Assembly (NCBI GenBank): GCA_963847665.1
Contig: CAWKAO010000002.1
Span: 1 to 64,000 of the forward strand
Direction of reading: 5' to 3'
Length of the DNA: 64,000 nucleotides
From: CAWKAO01 sp963847665
GTDB lineage: Bacteria > Actinomycetota > Humimicrobiia > Humimicrobiales > Humimicrobiaceae
The translations under genes were made by a program, and so were the position numbers. Below, one piece after another: positions 33,663 to 42,821 of the stretch. Numbering within the stretch: position 1 is the stretch's first letter; every line of letters begins with the position of its first letter. Below the pieces are notes generated by a model. It ran no database searches and was not told the origin of the DNA. It saw only the letters and a program-made list of their open reading frames with translations.

Positions 33663-34856
33663 ATGCCATCTTATACAAAATCTGCAATGCAAAGACTTTC
33701 AGATACTTCTGATGTCATGGAACTGTGGTGGGATTCATCACCACTGATCTTCAATGCATGGGTAAAACAGATGCTCGAAAAAGCAGCTCCAGAAAAAAAA
33801 GTAGAACTGAAAGAACAGCTGAAAGTACTTTTTGATATTGAGAACCCTGGTGATACGCTCTTTTGCGGGGTCACTACTAACCCGAGGCTTACAAGAAAAG
33901 TCCTTGACCTGATACCAGATGAAGTCAACCCTATAGCTGACCGGATGATAAAAGAAAACCCGGTAAAAGATAATGCTAAACTTGCCTGGAAGCTATACAA
34001 GGAGATTACAAAAAAAGGCACAGAACTTTACATGCCTCTTTTTGAGAAATCAAAATATACGATGGGTTATGTGAGCGCACAGGTCGACCCAAGACAGGTC
34101 ACCGATGTACAGGAGATGCTGTGGCAGGCTCTTGAGCTAAAAAAGCTTTCCCCGAATATCATGGTGAAATGTCCAGGTTCAAAAGAGGGAATATACCTTT
34201 TACAGATCCTTTCATCTCTTGGGATACCGACCAATTCGACACTGGTGTTTAATGTCCCGGGTGCAATACAGGTCGCAAAAGCAGTAAAGCGTGGTCATGA
34301 GATCGGAAAAGCATGGGGTGTCGATTTTAACCAGTGGCGATCGGTCATCACAATAATGATAGGAAGATTTGAAGGAAGGCCGCAATTTGCAGAGAGCGCA
34401 AAATCAGTCGGGATCGAACTGACTGAAGAATTACAGAGGTGGTCAGGAATCGCTATTGCAAAAAAAGCGCACCAGTTATTGACCGATCCAGGTAACGGTT
34501 ATATGAGTAAACTGCTTCTTTGTTCAGCAAGGCCAGGCCCTGGAGAAGGAAATGTATATCATTTAGAAAAAGTCGCGGGCGGAAATCTTGTCTACACATT
34601 AAATCCAGAGATCATTGACGACTTCATGAGGATCTGTGAATGCAAGGATATTTACAGCCAGATCGACGAGCCGGTCCCACAGGAAATAATGAAAAAACTG
34701 CTGAAAATACCATACTTTGTTGAAGGATATGATGAAGATGGAATAGCCATTGAGGACTTTGTCGACCATCCTGCATTTGTCGTTACCAGGGATGAGTTCT
34801 CCGGTTCTATGAAAGAGATAGAAGAGTATATCGAGCAGAGAAGGAAAAATTTATAG
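33663..34856 (+). CDS. Transaldolase-family protein, long form
   Basis: The 397-residue protein has FCGVTTNPRLTRKVLD, SAQVDPRQVTD and the Schiff-base Lys in NIMVKCPGSKEGI (Lys169). TNSTLVFNVPGAIQVAKAVK, VITIMIGRFEGRPQF and a C-terminal extension of about 130 residues not seen in short transaldolases follow. Classic enzymes have 210-330 residues. The replacement of the usual K-I/V-P-A/G by K-C-P-G and the extra C-terminus set it apart. It should cleave or form a dihydroxyacetone unit on a sugar phosphate and fits beside transketolase. GGGAGG lies 8 bases before the ATG. It is probably co-transcribed with the E1 genes. Confidence 0.85.
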   Translation: MPSYTKSAMQRLSDTSDVMELWWDSSPLIFNAWVKQMLEKAAPEKKVELKEQLKVLFDIENPGDTLFCGVTTNPRLTRKVLDLIPDEVNPIADRMIKENPVKDNAKLAWKLYKEITKKGTELYMPLFEKSKYTMGYVSAQVDPRQVTDVQEMLWQALELKKLSPNIMVKCPGSKEGIYLLQILSSLGIPTNSTLVFNVPGAIQVAKAVKRGHEIGKAWGVDFNQWRSVITIMIGRFEGRPQFAESAKSVGIELTEELQRWSGIAIAKKAHQLLTDPGNGYMSKLLLCSARPGPGEGNVYHLEKVAGGNLVYTLNPEIIDDFMRICECKDIYSQIDEPVPQEIMKKLLKIPYFVEGYDEDGIAIEDFVDHPAFVVTRDEFSGSMKEIEEYIEQRRKNL

Positions 34857-34918
34857 CAATACCTATAAACCTATCCCGCAAAATATTTTTTTAGGATTTT
34901 ATCCCTTATATTTAAGAA

Positions 34919-36433
34919 CTAGTTCAATTTTGCAAAAAAAGAACTGAGGTTCTGTATTGCATCAATATAGACTTCAATATATTTTTTGTACTTCTCGTAT
35001 TCTCCATCTCTGGGGTTTACAACAGATTTTGTTTTTAAGACTTTCTTTAGAAAGCCGCCGATATCTTTGACCAGACCAACTGAATGTGCCCCTATTACTG
35101 CTGCCCCCAATGAGGATAAGTCGCTTCTATAGCTGGTTTTAAATGGGATCTGAAGTACGTCTGCTTTTATCTGTAACCAGATATTGCTATTTGCACCACT
35201 GCCTATTGCATTTATTTCGTTAATTTTTAGGTCAGTTACAAGTTTCTTAAGGATATCTATCCCAAGATAGTAATCATATGCGATCGCCTCCAGAATTGCG
35301 CGATAAAAATATATCTTCTTATGGGACCATGTATGGCCTATAAAAAGTCCCCGCATCTTCATATCTGGAGGGAAAAATCTGCCCTGCAGATCATCAATCG
35401 AGATAAGACCATGTGAACCCGGGCTGACTTTTTCAGCTTCCCTGTCCAGATATCCATAGACACTGCTTCCATCTTTTTCGATTTTTTCCCTCAGCTCAGC
35501 ATAAAACTCATCAGCAAACCATTTTAACGTCCTGCCCCCAAGTACATGAGAAATAAGCAGATAGTAGCTGTCATTGATTGGAGACTTTATATTAGCAAAA
35601 TGCTTATGGACCACGCATTCTTTCAGATTGACTGCAAGGATATTAGCTGTCCCAGAAATATCAGCTACCTCCCCGGATTCTAAGACCCCCGAGCCCACAT
35701 AACCGGCGACAACATCTCCGCATCCAGCACAAACAGGAATACCTTCAGGCAGACCCGTCAATTCTTTTACTCCAGAAGTCGTCGTTCCTATTATATCTGT
35801 TGACTTTATTATTTTTGGAAGCTTATCGATATCTATCTCAAGCTTTCTGCACAGTTCTTCAGACCATTGCGATTTCTTTAGGTCCGAAAGCGCAGAAAAA
35901 CTTAAAAAACTCTGGTCGATGAAAGCGTCTTCACCAGAAAGGCCGGTGAGTTTTGCCCCGACAAAAGCTGTGGGGTGCACAAATTTAAGTATGTCTTTCC
36001 ATTCGTTTTTCTTTTTCCAGTAAAGTATTTTATGGCCCCATATGGAATATGCACCATTAGATTCAAGTATAAGATCCCCAAAATTATTGATAAGATAGTT
36101 GCTCTCTTCAGCAGCCCTTGAATCCATAGCAGTATCATAATATGTAACAGCATTAAAATTCTTATCTATGCCTATGACCCCGCCCATCAGGCTGTCAATG
36201 GAGATCACAGCAATATCTTTTGGATTGATCCCGGATTTCTTTAAACACTGTTTTATATTTATACAGGTAAGGTTAAAAAAGTCATCTGCCCGTAATTCTG
36301 CTGCACCAGGACCGGGATAGATCGTCTCGATTTCCCTGTAATCCTCCGCAATGGAGTTTCCCTGCAGATCATAGATCACGCATTTTTCTCCTGTGGTTCC
36401 AAGGTCGACTGCAATAATATACTGTGATGACAT
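34919..36433 (-). CDS. FGGY-family carbohydrate kinase (xylulokinase-like)
   Basis: This 504-residue sugar kinase has the phosphate-1 loop AVDLGTTGEKCVIYD, SIDSLMGGVIGID, YYDTAMDSRAAEE, SGEDAFIDQSFLSFSA, catalytic Asp in CAGCGDVVAGYVGSG, ISGTANILAV, and the C-terminal EINAIGSGANSNIWLQIKAD and SSLGAAVIGA. It phosphorylates a ketose or polyol with ATP; xylulose is the best guess, but the family is broad. It runs opposite to the genes on both sides and shares a 212-base divergent region with the second transketolase. CGGAGGT lies before the ATG. Confidence 0.88.
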   Translation of the reverse strand: MSSQYIIAVDLGTTGEKCVIYDLQGNSIAEDYREIETIYPGPGAAELRADDFFNLTCINIKQCLKKSGINPKDIAVISIDSLMGGVIGIDKNFNAVTYYDTAMDSRAAEESNYLINNFGDLILESNGAYSIWGHKILYWKKKNEWKDILKFVHPTAFVGAKLTGLSGEDAFIDQSFLSFSALSDLKKSQWSEELCRKLEIDIDKLPKIIKSTDIIGTTTSGVKELTGLPEGIPVCAGCGDVVAGYVGSGVLESGEVADISGTANILAVNLKECVVHKHFANIKSPINDSYYLLISHVLGGRTLKWFADEFYAELREKIEKDGSSVYGYLDREAEKVSPGSHGLISIDDLQGRFFPPDMKMRGLFIGHTWSHKKIYFYRAILEAIAYDYYLGIDILKKLVTDLKINEINAIGSGANSNIWLQIKADVLQIPFKTSYRSDLSSLGAAVIGAHSVGLVKDIGGFLKKVLKTKSVVNPRDGEYEKYKKYIEVYIDAIQNLSSFFAKLN

Positions 36434-36530
36434 TTTACCTCCGATCTAAAAAAGCCATTGACATACCTATTTGAATTAATTTGGTGAACATCATTCAATC
36501 ATTTTATTAATTTACTTACAAAAACACCAG

Positions 36531-36544
36531 TGAAAACGTTGACA
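36531..36544. promoter_or_regulatory. LacI/CcpA-like operator candidate
   Basis: TGAAAACGTTGACA fits the cre-type core TG-N-AA-N-CG-N-W-NN-CA of LacI-family regulators. It lies in the divergent region between the FGGY kinase and transketolase copy 2. No LacI-type gene is seen in the window, so the assignment is weak. Confidence 0.35.
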
Positions 36545-36645
36545 TAAAATAGAAAATATATTTACAAAAGTATAAATAGTTATTATTGTAATATTTCAAA
36601 TAAAAAAGCTGCAGGTAAGGAGCAAGTACAGCCCAGGAGAAAATA

Positions 36646-37503
36646 ATGCCAGAACTAAAGATTGAAGAAAAGAGAAATTTAATAAAAAAAGCTTACTCGA
36701 GCAGAATAAAAGTAACCAGAATGGCTAGGGGTGGAGAAGCACATCTTGGTGGAGCATTTTCTTCCATGGATATCTTAACAATACTTTACAATAAAATCCT
36801 GAAGCATGATCCTCAAGATCCAAAATGGGCCGAAAGAGACAGGTTTATTCTCTCAGCGGGCCATAAAGCTGTGGCACTTTATGCTGTTTTACAGGACCAG
36901 GGTTATTTTGAAGAAGAACTTCTTTACAATAGGTATGTTTTAAACAGCATGTTACCCGAACATCCGGATGAAAAAAAACTGCCGGGAATCGAATACCCAA
37001 CAGGATCGTTAGGTCATGGGTTACCTGCTGGATGCGGTATGGCAATTATTGCAAGATTAAAGAGTTGGAATTACAGAGTATTTGTCCTGTTAGGGGACGG
37101 AGAGTGTTCGGAGGGAAGTGTCTGGGAAAGTGCGATGGCAGCTCCCAATTATAAGCTTGATAATCTAGTTGCTATAGTTGATAGAAATGGCCTGCAGGTA
37201 AATGGCAGGACCAAAGATATAATGGATACTGGTCCACTTGAAAATAAGTTTGAATCTTTTGGGTGGCAAGTCGTCACTATTAATGGACATGATTATGATG
37301 ATTTATATAATACATTCTCAAATATTCCATTTAAAACCGGAAAACCTTCATGTATCATTGCTGATACTGTTAAATGTAAAGGAATAGCATCAACTGAAAA
37401 TGATATTTTCTCCCATCATTGCCACTGGGATGATGGCAGAATCGATGAAGCTATAGATGAAATTAATTCAAGCCTTAGTAAGGAGTTAGATAAAGTTGTG
37501 TAA
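36646..37503 (+). CDS. Transketolase, N-terminal subunit (copy 2)
   Basis: The 285-residue protein is a paralogue of the product at 28108, with the same length and motif order: GEAHLGGAFSSMDILTILY, DRFILSAGHKAVALY, PTGSLGHGLPAGCGMAI, TPP motif GDGECSEGSVWESAMAAPNY followed by DRN, and ADTVKCKGIAS. Differences cluster in the substrate-channel loop (NRYVLNSMLPEHPDEKKLPG against NTFRTLVPMHPEERTPG), which hints at different substrates. GGAGAAAATA precedes the ATG. It overlaps the C-terminal subunit by 8 bases. Confidence 0.92.
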   Translation: MPELKIEEKRNLIKKAYSSRIKVTRMARGGEAHLGGAFSSMDILTILYNKILKHDPQDPKWAERDRFILSAGHKAVALYAVLQDQGYFEEELLYNRYVLNSMLPEHPDEKKLPGIEYPTGSLGHGLPAGCGMAIIARLKSWNYRVFVLLGDGECSEGSVWESAMAAPNYKLDNLVAIVDRNGLQVNGRTKDIMDTGPLENKFESFGWQVVTINGHDYDDLYNTFSNIPFKTGKPSCIIADTVKCKGIASTENDIFSHHCHWDDGRIDEAIDEINSSLSKELDKVV

Positions 37504-38458
37504 CGAAGTCGGTCCGGATGTAGTATTGGATAATCCAAAGGATATTATTGGCAAGACTCTCGTCGAACTTGGAAGGATTAATGAAGATATAGTATTTGTA
37601 TCTTGTGACACTTCTATGGGTACTGGTGCATCCCAATTCAAGAAGGAGTTTCCAGACAGGCATTTTGAATTCGGGATACAGGAACAGAATGCAGTAAACC
37701 AGTCTGCCGGAATGGCAATGTCAGGAATGATTCCGATCATTGGTGCACATGTACCTTTTATCGTTCTCAAAACTGTTGAGCAGATCAGGGATGACCTATG
37801 TAAAACAAAACAGCATGTAATCATTATTGGAAGAGATTTTGGACTGCAATTGTCAATGCTGGGACCGACTCATATGATATTGGAAGATATAGCAGTTTTA
37901 AGAGCGCTACCGAATATTACTATTATTGGACCATCTGATGGGCCCGAGTACAGGCACGCTTTAATGGAATCAGTGAAATTGGACGGACCTGTATATATAA
38001 GGATGTCAAGGCAAAAAACAAGAAGGATCAATAATGAAAACTATAGTTTTAAAATAGGAAAAGCCAATAAGCTGATGGAAGGAAAAGATATAACACTTAT
38101 AGCGACATCTACTATGGTTGCCAATGCTTTCGAGGCTGTAGAGATCTTAAATGGCAGGGGTATAGAAGTAGACCTTATAAATATGCATACAATAAAACCT
38201 TTAGATAAAGAAATAATTTTAGAGTCCAGTATGAAAACAAAAAGGGTGGTGACTTTGGAAGAACACAGTGTCATCGGCGGCCTGGGAAGTGCAGTGGCAG
38301 AAGTTCTGGTAAGGACAAACCCCGTAAAGATGGACCTGATCGGTACAGAGGACCATTTCTCTATAACTGGCAGTAGCTATGATGAACTTCTTGATTATTA
38401 TGGGTTTACTCCAAAAAAAATAGCCACCAGGGTAGAAAATTTTTTAAATACGTTCTAG
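37496..38458 (+). CDS. Transketolase, C-terminal subunit (copy 2)
   Basis: This intact 320-residue subunit starts at TTG (37496), 10 bases after AAGGAG and inside the end of the upstream gene. Motifs: EDIVFVSCDTSMGTGASQFK, HFEFGIQEQNAVNQSAGMAM, FGLQLSMLGPTHMILEDIAV, PVYIRMSRQKTRR, INMHTIKPLDKEIILESS and VVTLEEHSVIGGLGSAVAEV. With the N-terminal half it makes the second complete transketolase of the locus. LarA follows 14 bases later, so the two are in one operon. Confidence 0.92.
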   Translation: MCNEVGPDVVLDNPKDIIGKTLVELGRINEDIVFVSCDTSMGTGASQFKKEFPDRHFEFGIQEQNAVNQSAGMAMSGMIPIIGAHVPFIVLKTVEQIRDDLCKTKQHVIIIGRDFGLQLSMLGPTHMILEDIAVLRALPNITIIGPSDGPEYRHALMESVKLDGPVYIRMSRQKTRRINNENYSFKIGKANKLMEGKDITLIATSTMVANAFEAVEILNGRGIEVDLINMHTIKPLDKEIILESSMKTKRVVTLEEHSVIGGLGSAVAEVLVRTNPVKMDLIGTEDHFSITGSSYDELLDYYGFTPKKIATRVENFLNTF

Positions 38459-38472
38459 CGAAAAATATCAAG

Positions 38473-39714
38473 ATGAAGATTGAAATACCTTATGGAAAAA
38501 CTGGTGTTACTTTAAATATTCCAGATGCTAATCTGGAATATTTGATATCTGATGATATCAAGAGGATAGAAAAAATAGATGAAAAAGACATCATTAAAAG
38601 AGCGCTATCAGATCCGGTAAATTCGCAGAAGCTTAAGGATCTTGCCAGGGGTAAAAAAAATGCTGTTGTAATAGTAAGTGATATTTCAAGACCATGTCCA
38701 TCCTATAAATTCTTGCCAGATATTATTGATGAACTGAACGCAGGAGGTGTCATTGATATCAAGGTGGTCTTTGGCCTTGGTATTCATAGAAACCATACCT
38801 GGGATGAACAGGTAAGACTTGCGGGTGATTATGCTGCAGCCAGGGCAAAGCTCATAGATTCCGACAGATCAAAGTGTAAATTACTTGGATATACATCCTA
38901 CAATACTCCTGTTGAGATATTCGAAGAGGTAGCCGATGCCGGGATGGTCGTTGCAACGGGAAATATTGAGTATCATTATTTCGCTGGATATTCTGGGGGT
39001 GCAAAAGCGATAATGCCTGGAGTTTCCAGTCATTCGGCAATATCAAATAATCATAGCTATATGCTAAAGGAAGAGTCTGTTGCAGGAAATCATGTCACTA
39101 ATCCTATCCGGGCCGATATTGAAGAAGCAGGCAGGATGCTTGGTATAGATTTTATTTTCAATGTTATCCTGGATGATAAAAAAAATATTATAGATGCAGT
39201 ATGCGGAAAAAACGACAATGCTTTTCTGGAAGGCATTAAAAAATATGATGCAATTTTTAAAAAAGAGATAGAATTACGTTCCGATATAATAATAGCTTCT
39301 CCTGGTGGTTATCCAAAAGACATAAACCTATATCAATCCCATAAAGCTTTAGAAAATGTAAAGGATATTGTAAAGAAAAACGGTGCGATCATACTTGTAG
39401 CGCAATGCGGCGAAGGTTTTGGAGAAGATATTTTTGAGGAATGGATGTATAAAGCCAAAGATTATCCTGTTCTTAAACAAAAAATAGAGAAATGCTTTGT
39501 TCTTGGAGGGCACAAAGCGGTAGCCATATCAAAAATATTATCCAATAACGATGTCCTGCTTTTTTCAGATTTTGATGAAAAGACTTCAAATAGTATTGGT
39601 TTCCAGAAGATCACCGATCTTCAGGCTTATTTAGATAATCTTATAAAGAATAGAAAAGAATTAAAAATAACTGTTGTACCCAGCGGCAGGCTAACAAGGA
39701 TAAGAAAACCTTAA
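38473..39714 (+). CDS. larA: LarA-family nickel-pincer racemase/epimerase
   Basis: The 413-residue protein keeps the active-site residues of lactate racemase: Asp70 and Arg73 in VSDISRPCPS, His105 in GLGIHRNHT, His168 in EYHYFAGYSGGAKAIMPG, Lys178 in the same motif (the residue bearing the nickel-pincer nucleotide) and His194. LarA homologues racemise or epimerise various 2-hydroxyacids by hydride transfer. No cofactor genes (larB, larC, larE) are seen here. It follows transketolase copy 2 by 14 bases, so its substrate is probably a sugar acid or short hydroxyacid of the same pathway. A conserved ribosome site is not obvious. Confidence 0.88.
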   Translation: MKIEIPYGKTGVTLNIPDANLEYLISDDIKRIEKIDEKDIIKRALSDPVNSQKLKDLARGKKNAVVIVSDISRPCPSYKFLPDIIDELNAGGVIDIKVVFGLGIHRNHTWDEQVRLAGDYAAARAKLIDSDRSKCKLLGYTSYNTPVEIFEEVADAGMVVATGNIEYHYFAGYSGGAKAIMPGVSSHSAISNNHSYMLKEESVAGNHVTNPIRADIEEAGRMLGIDFIFNVILDDKKNIIDAVCGKNDNAFLEGIKKYDAIFKKEIELRSDIIIASPGGYPKDINLYQSHKALENVKDIVKKNGAIILVAQCGEGFGEDIFEEWMYKAKDYPVLKQKIEKCFVLGGHKAVAISKILSNNDVLLFSDFDEKTSNSIGFQKITDLQAYLDNLIKNRKELKITVVPSGRLTRIRKP

Positions 39715-39758
39715 ATCGGAAAAACCTGCTAACTGTTAATTATTTTGTAATATACTAA

Positions 39759-40424
39759 TTATCCAAATATCTCAAGGATCTTTTTTGCCACGACTTTCCC
39801 GAGCTTTTCCAGTTCCTCCGGCTCGTAATGTGTCCCATCGACTGCGCTGGTCTTAATGATCTTCCCGGTATCGATAAAATGGCATCCAAAAAGCTTGGCG
39901 ACCTTACTGTAATATTTTGCAAGCTGCTGTGATTTTTTAATTCCTGCTTCACCGAACAGATCCTCAAGGTATGACAGTTTTCCAAGCGGAGGAGGGCATA
40001 ATATAAGTACTTCCGGTTTTGTCCCGTCCGGACCTGTGGCGCTTTGCTGTATCGTATTTACAAGCACCCCTATGCTCTGGGCAATATCAGATGCATTGAC
40101 AGAAAATTTTGTCTTAAGGTCATTTGTACCGAGCATGAGCACTACTATGTCTATCGGGGCATGTGACTCAAGACATGGAGTAAGATAGGCGAGTCCATTT
40201 TTATAAGCACCTTCTATAGGGTCATCCCAGACTGTGGTCCTTCCATTCAATCCCTCCTCGATGACAGAGTAATCTCCACCAAGTTCTTTCTGAAGTATGC
40301 CCGTCCATCTTTTTTCTTTTGGATACCTATAGTGGCTTGCTACAAATGGAGTCTCAAGAATATCAAAATCTATCCCCCTGGTGCCGTGGGTATTGGAATC
40401 CCCATAACAAAGTACACTCTTCAT
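39759..40424 (-). CDS. SGNH/GDSL-type hydrolase
   Basis: The 221-residue protein has the block I nucleophile motif VLCYGDSNTHG, block II Gly (EEGLNGRTTVWDDP), block III Asn in VLMLGTNDLKTKF, and block V DGTHYEPEEL with the Asp/His pair. There is no signal peptide, so it acts in the cytosol. Such enzymes remove acetyl or other ester groups. In a sugar cluster, deacetylation of an imported acetylated sugar is a fair inference. GAGGAGAAG precedes the ATG. It runs opposite to its neighbours. Confidence 0.88.
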   Translation of the reverse strand: MKSVLCYGDSNTHGTRGIDFDILETPFVASHYRYPKEKRWTGILQKELGGDYSVIEEGLNGRTTVWDDPIEGAYKNGLAYLTPCLESHAPIDIVVLMLGTNDLKTKFSVNASDIAQSIGVLVNTIQQSATGPDGTKPEVLILCPPPLGKLSYLEDLFGEAGIKKSQQLAKYYSKVAKLFGCHFIDTGKIIKTSAVDGTHYEPEELEKLGKVVAKKILEIFG

Positions 40425-40516
40425 TTTCTTCTCCTCTGCTTAAGTTTTTATTTAAATGATATTTGATCTGCAATTTTATTTGATTTTATTCTGATATTTT
40501 CCTTTTTTATCTAAAA

Positions 40517-40578
40517 AATATCAAGAATGGTAAATATCATACAAAGAAATACAAATTTTATAATTGTAATTTTCAGAC
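40517..40578 (+). promoter_or_regulatory. Shared upstream element, copy 1 (AraC operator candidate)
   Basis: This element runs AAATATCAAG, about 11 variable bases, CATACAAAGAAATACAAA, then ATAATTGTAATT and TCAG. It aligns over about 60 bases with 45023-45085, at roughly three of four positions by eye. It lies 104 bases before the aldolase start, between it and the divergent SGNH gene. Confidence 0.55.
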
Positions 40579-40681
40579 CACTATAGTAAATTTTAGATTG
40601 TTTTTAAATTACTTAAACACTCTCTTATAGATTTTAACTATTGGTATTAATTTATTGTTTAATTATTAAAGAAACTTTTTT

Positions 40682-41611
40682 ATGTCTCACTTTACTTTAA
40701 AAGAAATTCTAGCAGATGCCAGGAGCAGGCAATATGCAATACCCTGTCTTGGAGGAATAAACCTGGAAGCGATCATAGGTATTGTAAAAGCTGCTGAAGA
40801 AAAAAAATCTCCACTTATTCTCTGCTATAACCGGCAATTGACCCCGGAGATACCCATAGAAGTGACAATGCCTATTATGGTCAGTATTGCCAGATCTTCC
40901 AAGATCCCTATTGCGACTATCCTGGATCATGGCTCTGATTTTGATCTGATCATGAGGTCCATTCATAGCGGTTCTTCTTCTGTTATGTTTGACGGTTCAG
41001 GCCTGCCTTTTGATGAAAACGTAAGAAGGACAAAAGAGGTCGTCAAAGTCGCACATGCCCTGGGAGTATCAGTGGAGGCTGAACTGGGTGGAGTAGGCGG
41101 GAGTGCAGTTGAATCAGTTGAAACTGCTGCAACCGAGAGTGTATTTACGGATCCGGATGATGCAAAAAGATTCGTCGAGCTCACAGACGTAGATTGCCTT
41201 GCAGTATCTTTTGGAAATGTACATGGAAAATATAAAGGCGAACCAAACCTGGACCTTGAAAGAGTGAAGAAGATATTTAATACAGTAAGTGTCCCTCTTG
41301 GAATGCATGGCGCTTCGGGCCTGACAGAATATGATTATCGTTCAGTTATCGAGAACGGGATAAGCAAGTTAAATTATTTTTCATTCATGTGCAAAAGCAT
41401 TTATCCTCGTTTAAAAGAACTTGTAAATAATTCAGGAGAAGATGTGTTTTGCCTGAATCTGATATCTATGTCTGTAGATTTCTGGTACCAGGAGACAAAA
41501 AAGCTACTTGATATATGTTTGTGCAGCGGAAAAGCTCCTGAAAAGTCTGAAGATATTTTTATTAAAAGTCTTTCGGATATTATTTCAGATGTCATCAAAA
41601 AACAATTATGA
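40682..41611 (+). CDS. Class II fructose/tagatose-bisphosphate aldolase family protein
   Basis: The 309-residue protein has the zinc aldolase pattern: YAIPCLGGINLEAIIGIVKA, ILDHGSDFDLIMRSIHSGSS (catalytic Asp and zinc His), VMFDGSGLPFDENVRRTKEV, SVEAELGGVGG, LAVSFGNVHGKYKGEPNLDL (zinc His) and PLGMHGASGL (zinc His). It splits a ketose phosphate to dihydroxyacetone phosphate plus an aldehyde. It is of the GatY/KbaY size rather than the fungal type. About 55 bases separate it from the UroD-fold gene. The upstream element at 40517 links it to the AraC-adjacent promoter. Confidence 0.88.
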   Translation: MSHFTLKEILADARSRQYAIPCLGGINLEAIIGIVKAAEEKKSPLILCYNRQLTPEIPIEVTMPIMVSIARSSKIPIATILDHGSDFDLIMRSIHSGSSSVMFDGSGLPFDENVRRTKEVVKVAHALGVSVEAELGGVGGSAVESVETAATESVFTDPDDAKRFVELTDVDCLAVSFGNVHGKYKGEPNLDLERVKKIFNTVSVPLGMHGASGLTEYDYRSVIENGISKLNYFSFMCKSIYPRLKELVNNSGEDVFCLNLISMSVDFWYQETKKLLDICLCSGKAPEKSEDIFIKSLSDIISDVIKKQL

Positions 41612-41670
41612 TCTAAAGACCTATAGACACTAAAAACTAATAACTACTATAAAAGGGAAAGGAATTGAAT

Positions 41671-42741
41671 ATGGATATAAAGATAAACATGAAAAACAGG
41701 GAAAGAATAGCAATAGCGCAAAAACTTGGCCAGCCTGACCAGGTGCCTATCGATTTTAGCCTGGCAAGCCAGTTTAACTACCTGCATGGCTGGCTGGGTC
41801 TCGATGGAAGAAGATTTTTCCTGGATCCTACATATATCCTGGAAGCCCAGTTAAAATTTATAAACAAGTTCCAGATAGAAGGCACACTCGGTCCTGTATT
41901 CGGTCTGGCAATAGACCCCACTTATTTTGGAGCAGCGGATATCATAATAAGATCAGATACTTCTCCCTGGGTGCATCCACACCTTACCACAATCGAGAGA
42001 TTAAAAGATTATCTTGATTGCTACAAAGAGCCTGATCCTTACTCAGCAGGTAATTTTCCGCTCATGTGCAACACTTATGCATATTTTAAAAATGTGCTTG
42101 GTGATCTAATAGGAGCGCCCATGGGGGCCCTTGGTCCTATCGACATTGCCTGTTCTTTATGCGGATCGACAAATTTTTTCATTTTTGCAAAAACTGAACC
42201 TGCACCGGTCCACTCCCTCCTGGAAAAGATAACTGATTTCTTGATAAAGAATATTGCAGTAAGGGAGGAACTTTTCAAACCGGTCAACCATGATTTTTCT
42301 ATATATGATGACTACTGTGCATTTTTTAACAGGAAGGATTTCCAGGAATTCGCATTTCCTTATATAAAAAAGATCTGGGATTCATATACTGAAAAAGATT
42401 CGATCAGGCAGTTTCATTGTGATTCTCCTCTGGACCATGTAGTGGATCTTCTACCGGAAATGGGAGTAAATGTCCTTTTGATGTTTGATCCCAAAAACGA
42501 TATAGGGTTTTTTAAGGAAAAGATCGGCGACAGGGTCTGCCTTAAAGGTAACCTGAACCCTCTTAAGATCATGCGCTTTGGTACCCCTGAAACAGTCAGG
42601 GCCGAAGTAAAAAGACAGCTTGAAGCAGCTAAAAAAGGCGGGGGCTACATAATCAGTACCGGTGGAGAGATGGGGGATGGAACACCTGATGAGAACATAT
42701 ATGCAATGATAGAAGCTGTCGAGGAATTCGGAAAATATTAA
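41671..42741 (+). CDS. UroD-fold methyltransferase-like protein 1
   Basis: The 356-residue protein is of the uroporphyrinogen decarboxylase / MtaA superfamily. It has NRERIAIAQKLGQPDQVPID at the start (xxRERxxAALxxxxPDRVP pattern), FHCDSPLDHVVDLLPEMGVN, VCLKGNLNPLKIMRFGTPET and GGYIISTGGEMGDGTPDENI at the end. In MtaA/CmuA methyltransferases a H-x-C pair and a later Cys bind zinc; here the site is H-C-D and the later Cys is Gly. True UroD substrate arginines are not evident. I chose ATG 41671 (GGGAAAGGA, 8 bases away) over an in-frame TTG two codons earlier. Its role in sugar catabolism is unknown. Confidence 0.8.
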   Translation: MDIKINMKNRERIAIAQKLGQPDQVPIDFSLASQFNYLHGWLGLDGRRFFLDPTYILEAQLKFINKFQIEGTLGPVFGLAIDPTYFGAADIIIRSDTSPWVHPHLTTIERLKDYLDCYKEPDPYSAGNFPLMCNTYAYFKNVLGDLIGAPMGALGPIDIACSLCGSTNFFIFAKTEPAPVHSLLEKITDFLIKNIAVREELFKPVNHDFSIYDDYCAFFNRKDFQEFAFPYIKKIWDSYTEKDSIRQFHCDSPLDHVVDLLPEMGVNVLLMFDPKNDIGFFKEKIGDRVCLKGNLNPLKIMRFGTPETVRAEVKRQLEAAKKGGGYIISTGGEMGDGTPDENIYAMIEAVEEFGKY

Positions 42742-42821
42742 GATATACTTCGGGCTGATGTCAGGTTGTTCTAATATTTTTTAATATTAAACTGAAAGCA
42801 TTTTTTCCGAAAGGATATAGT

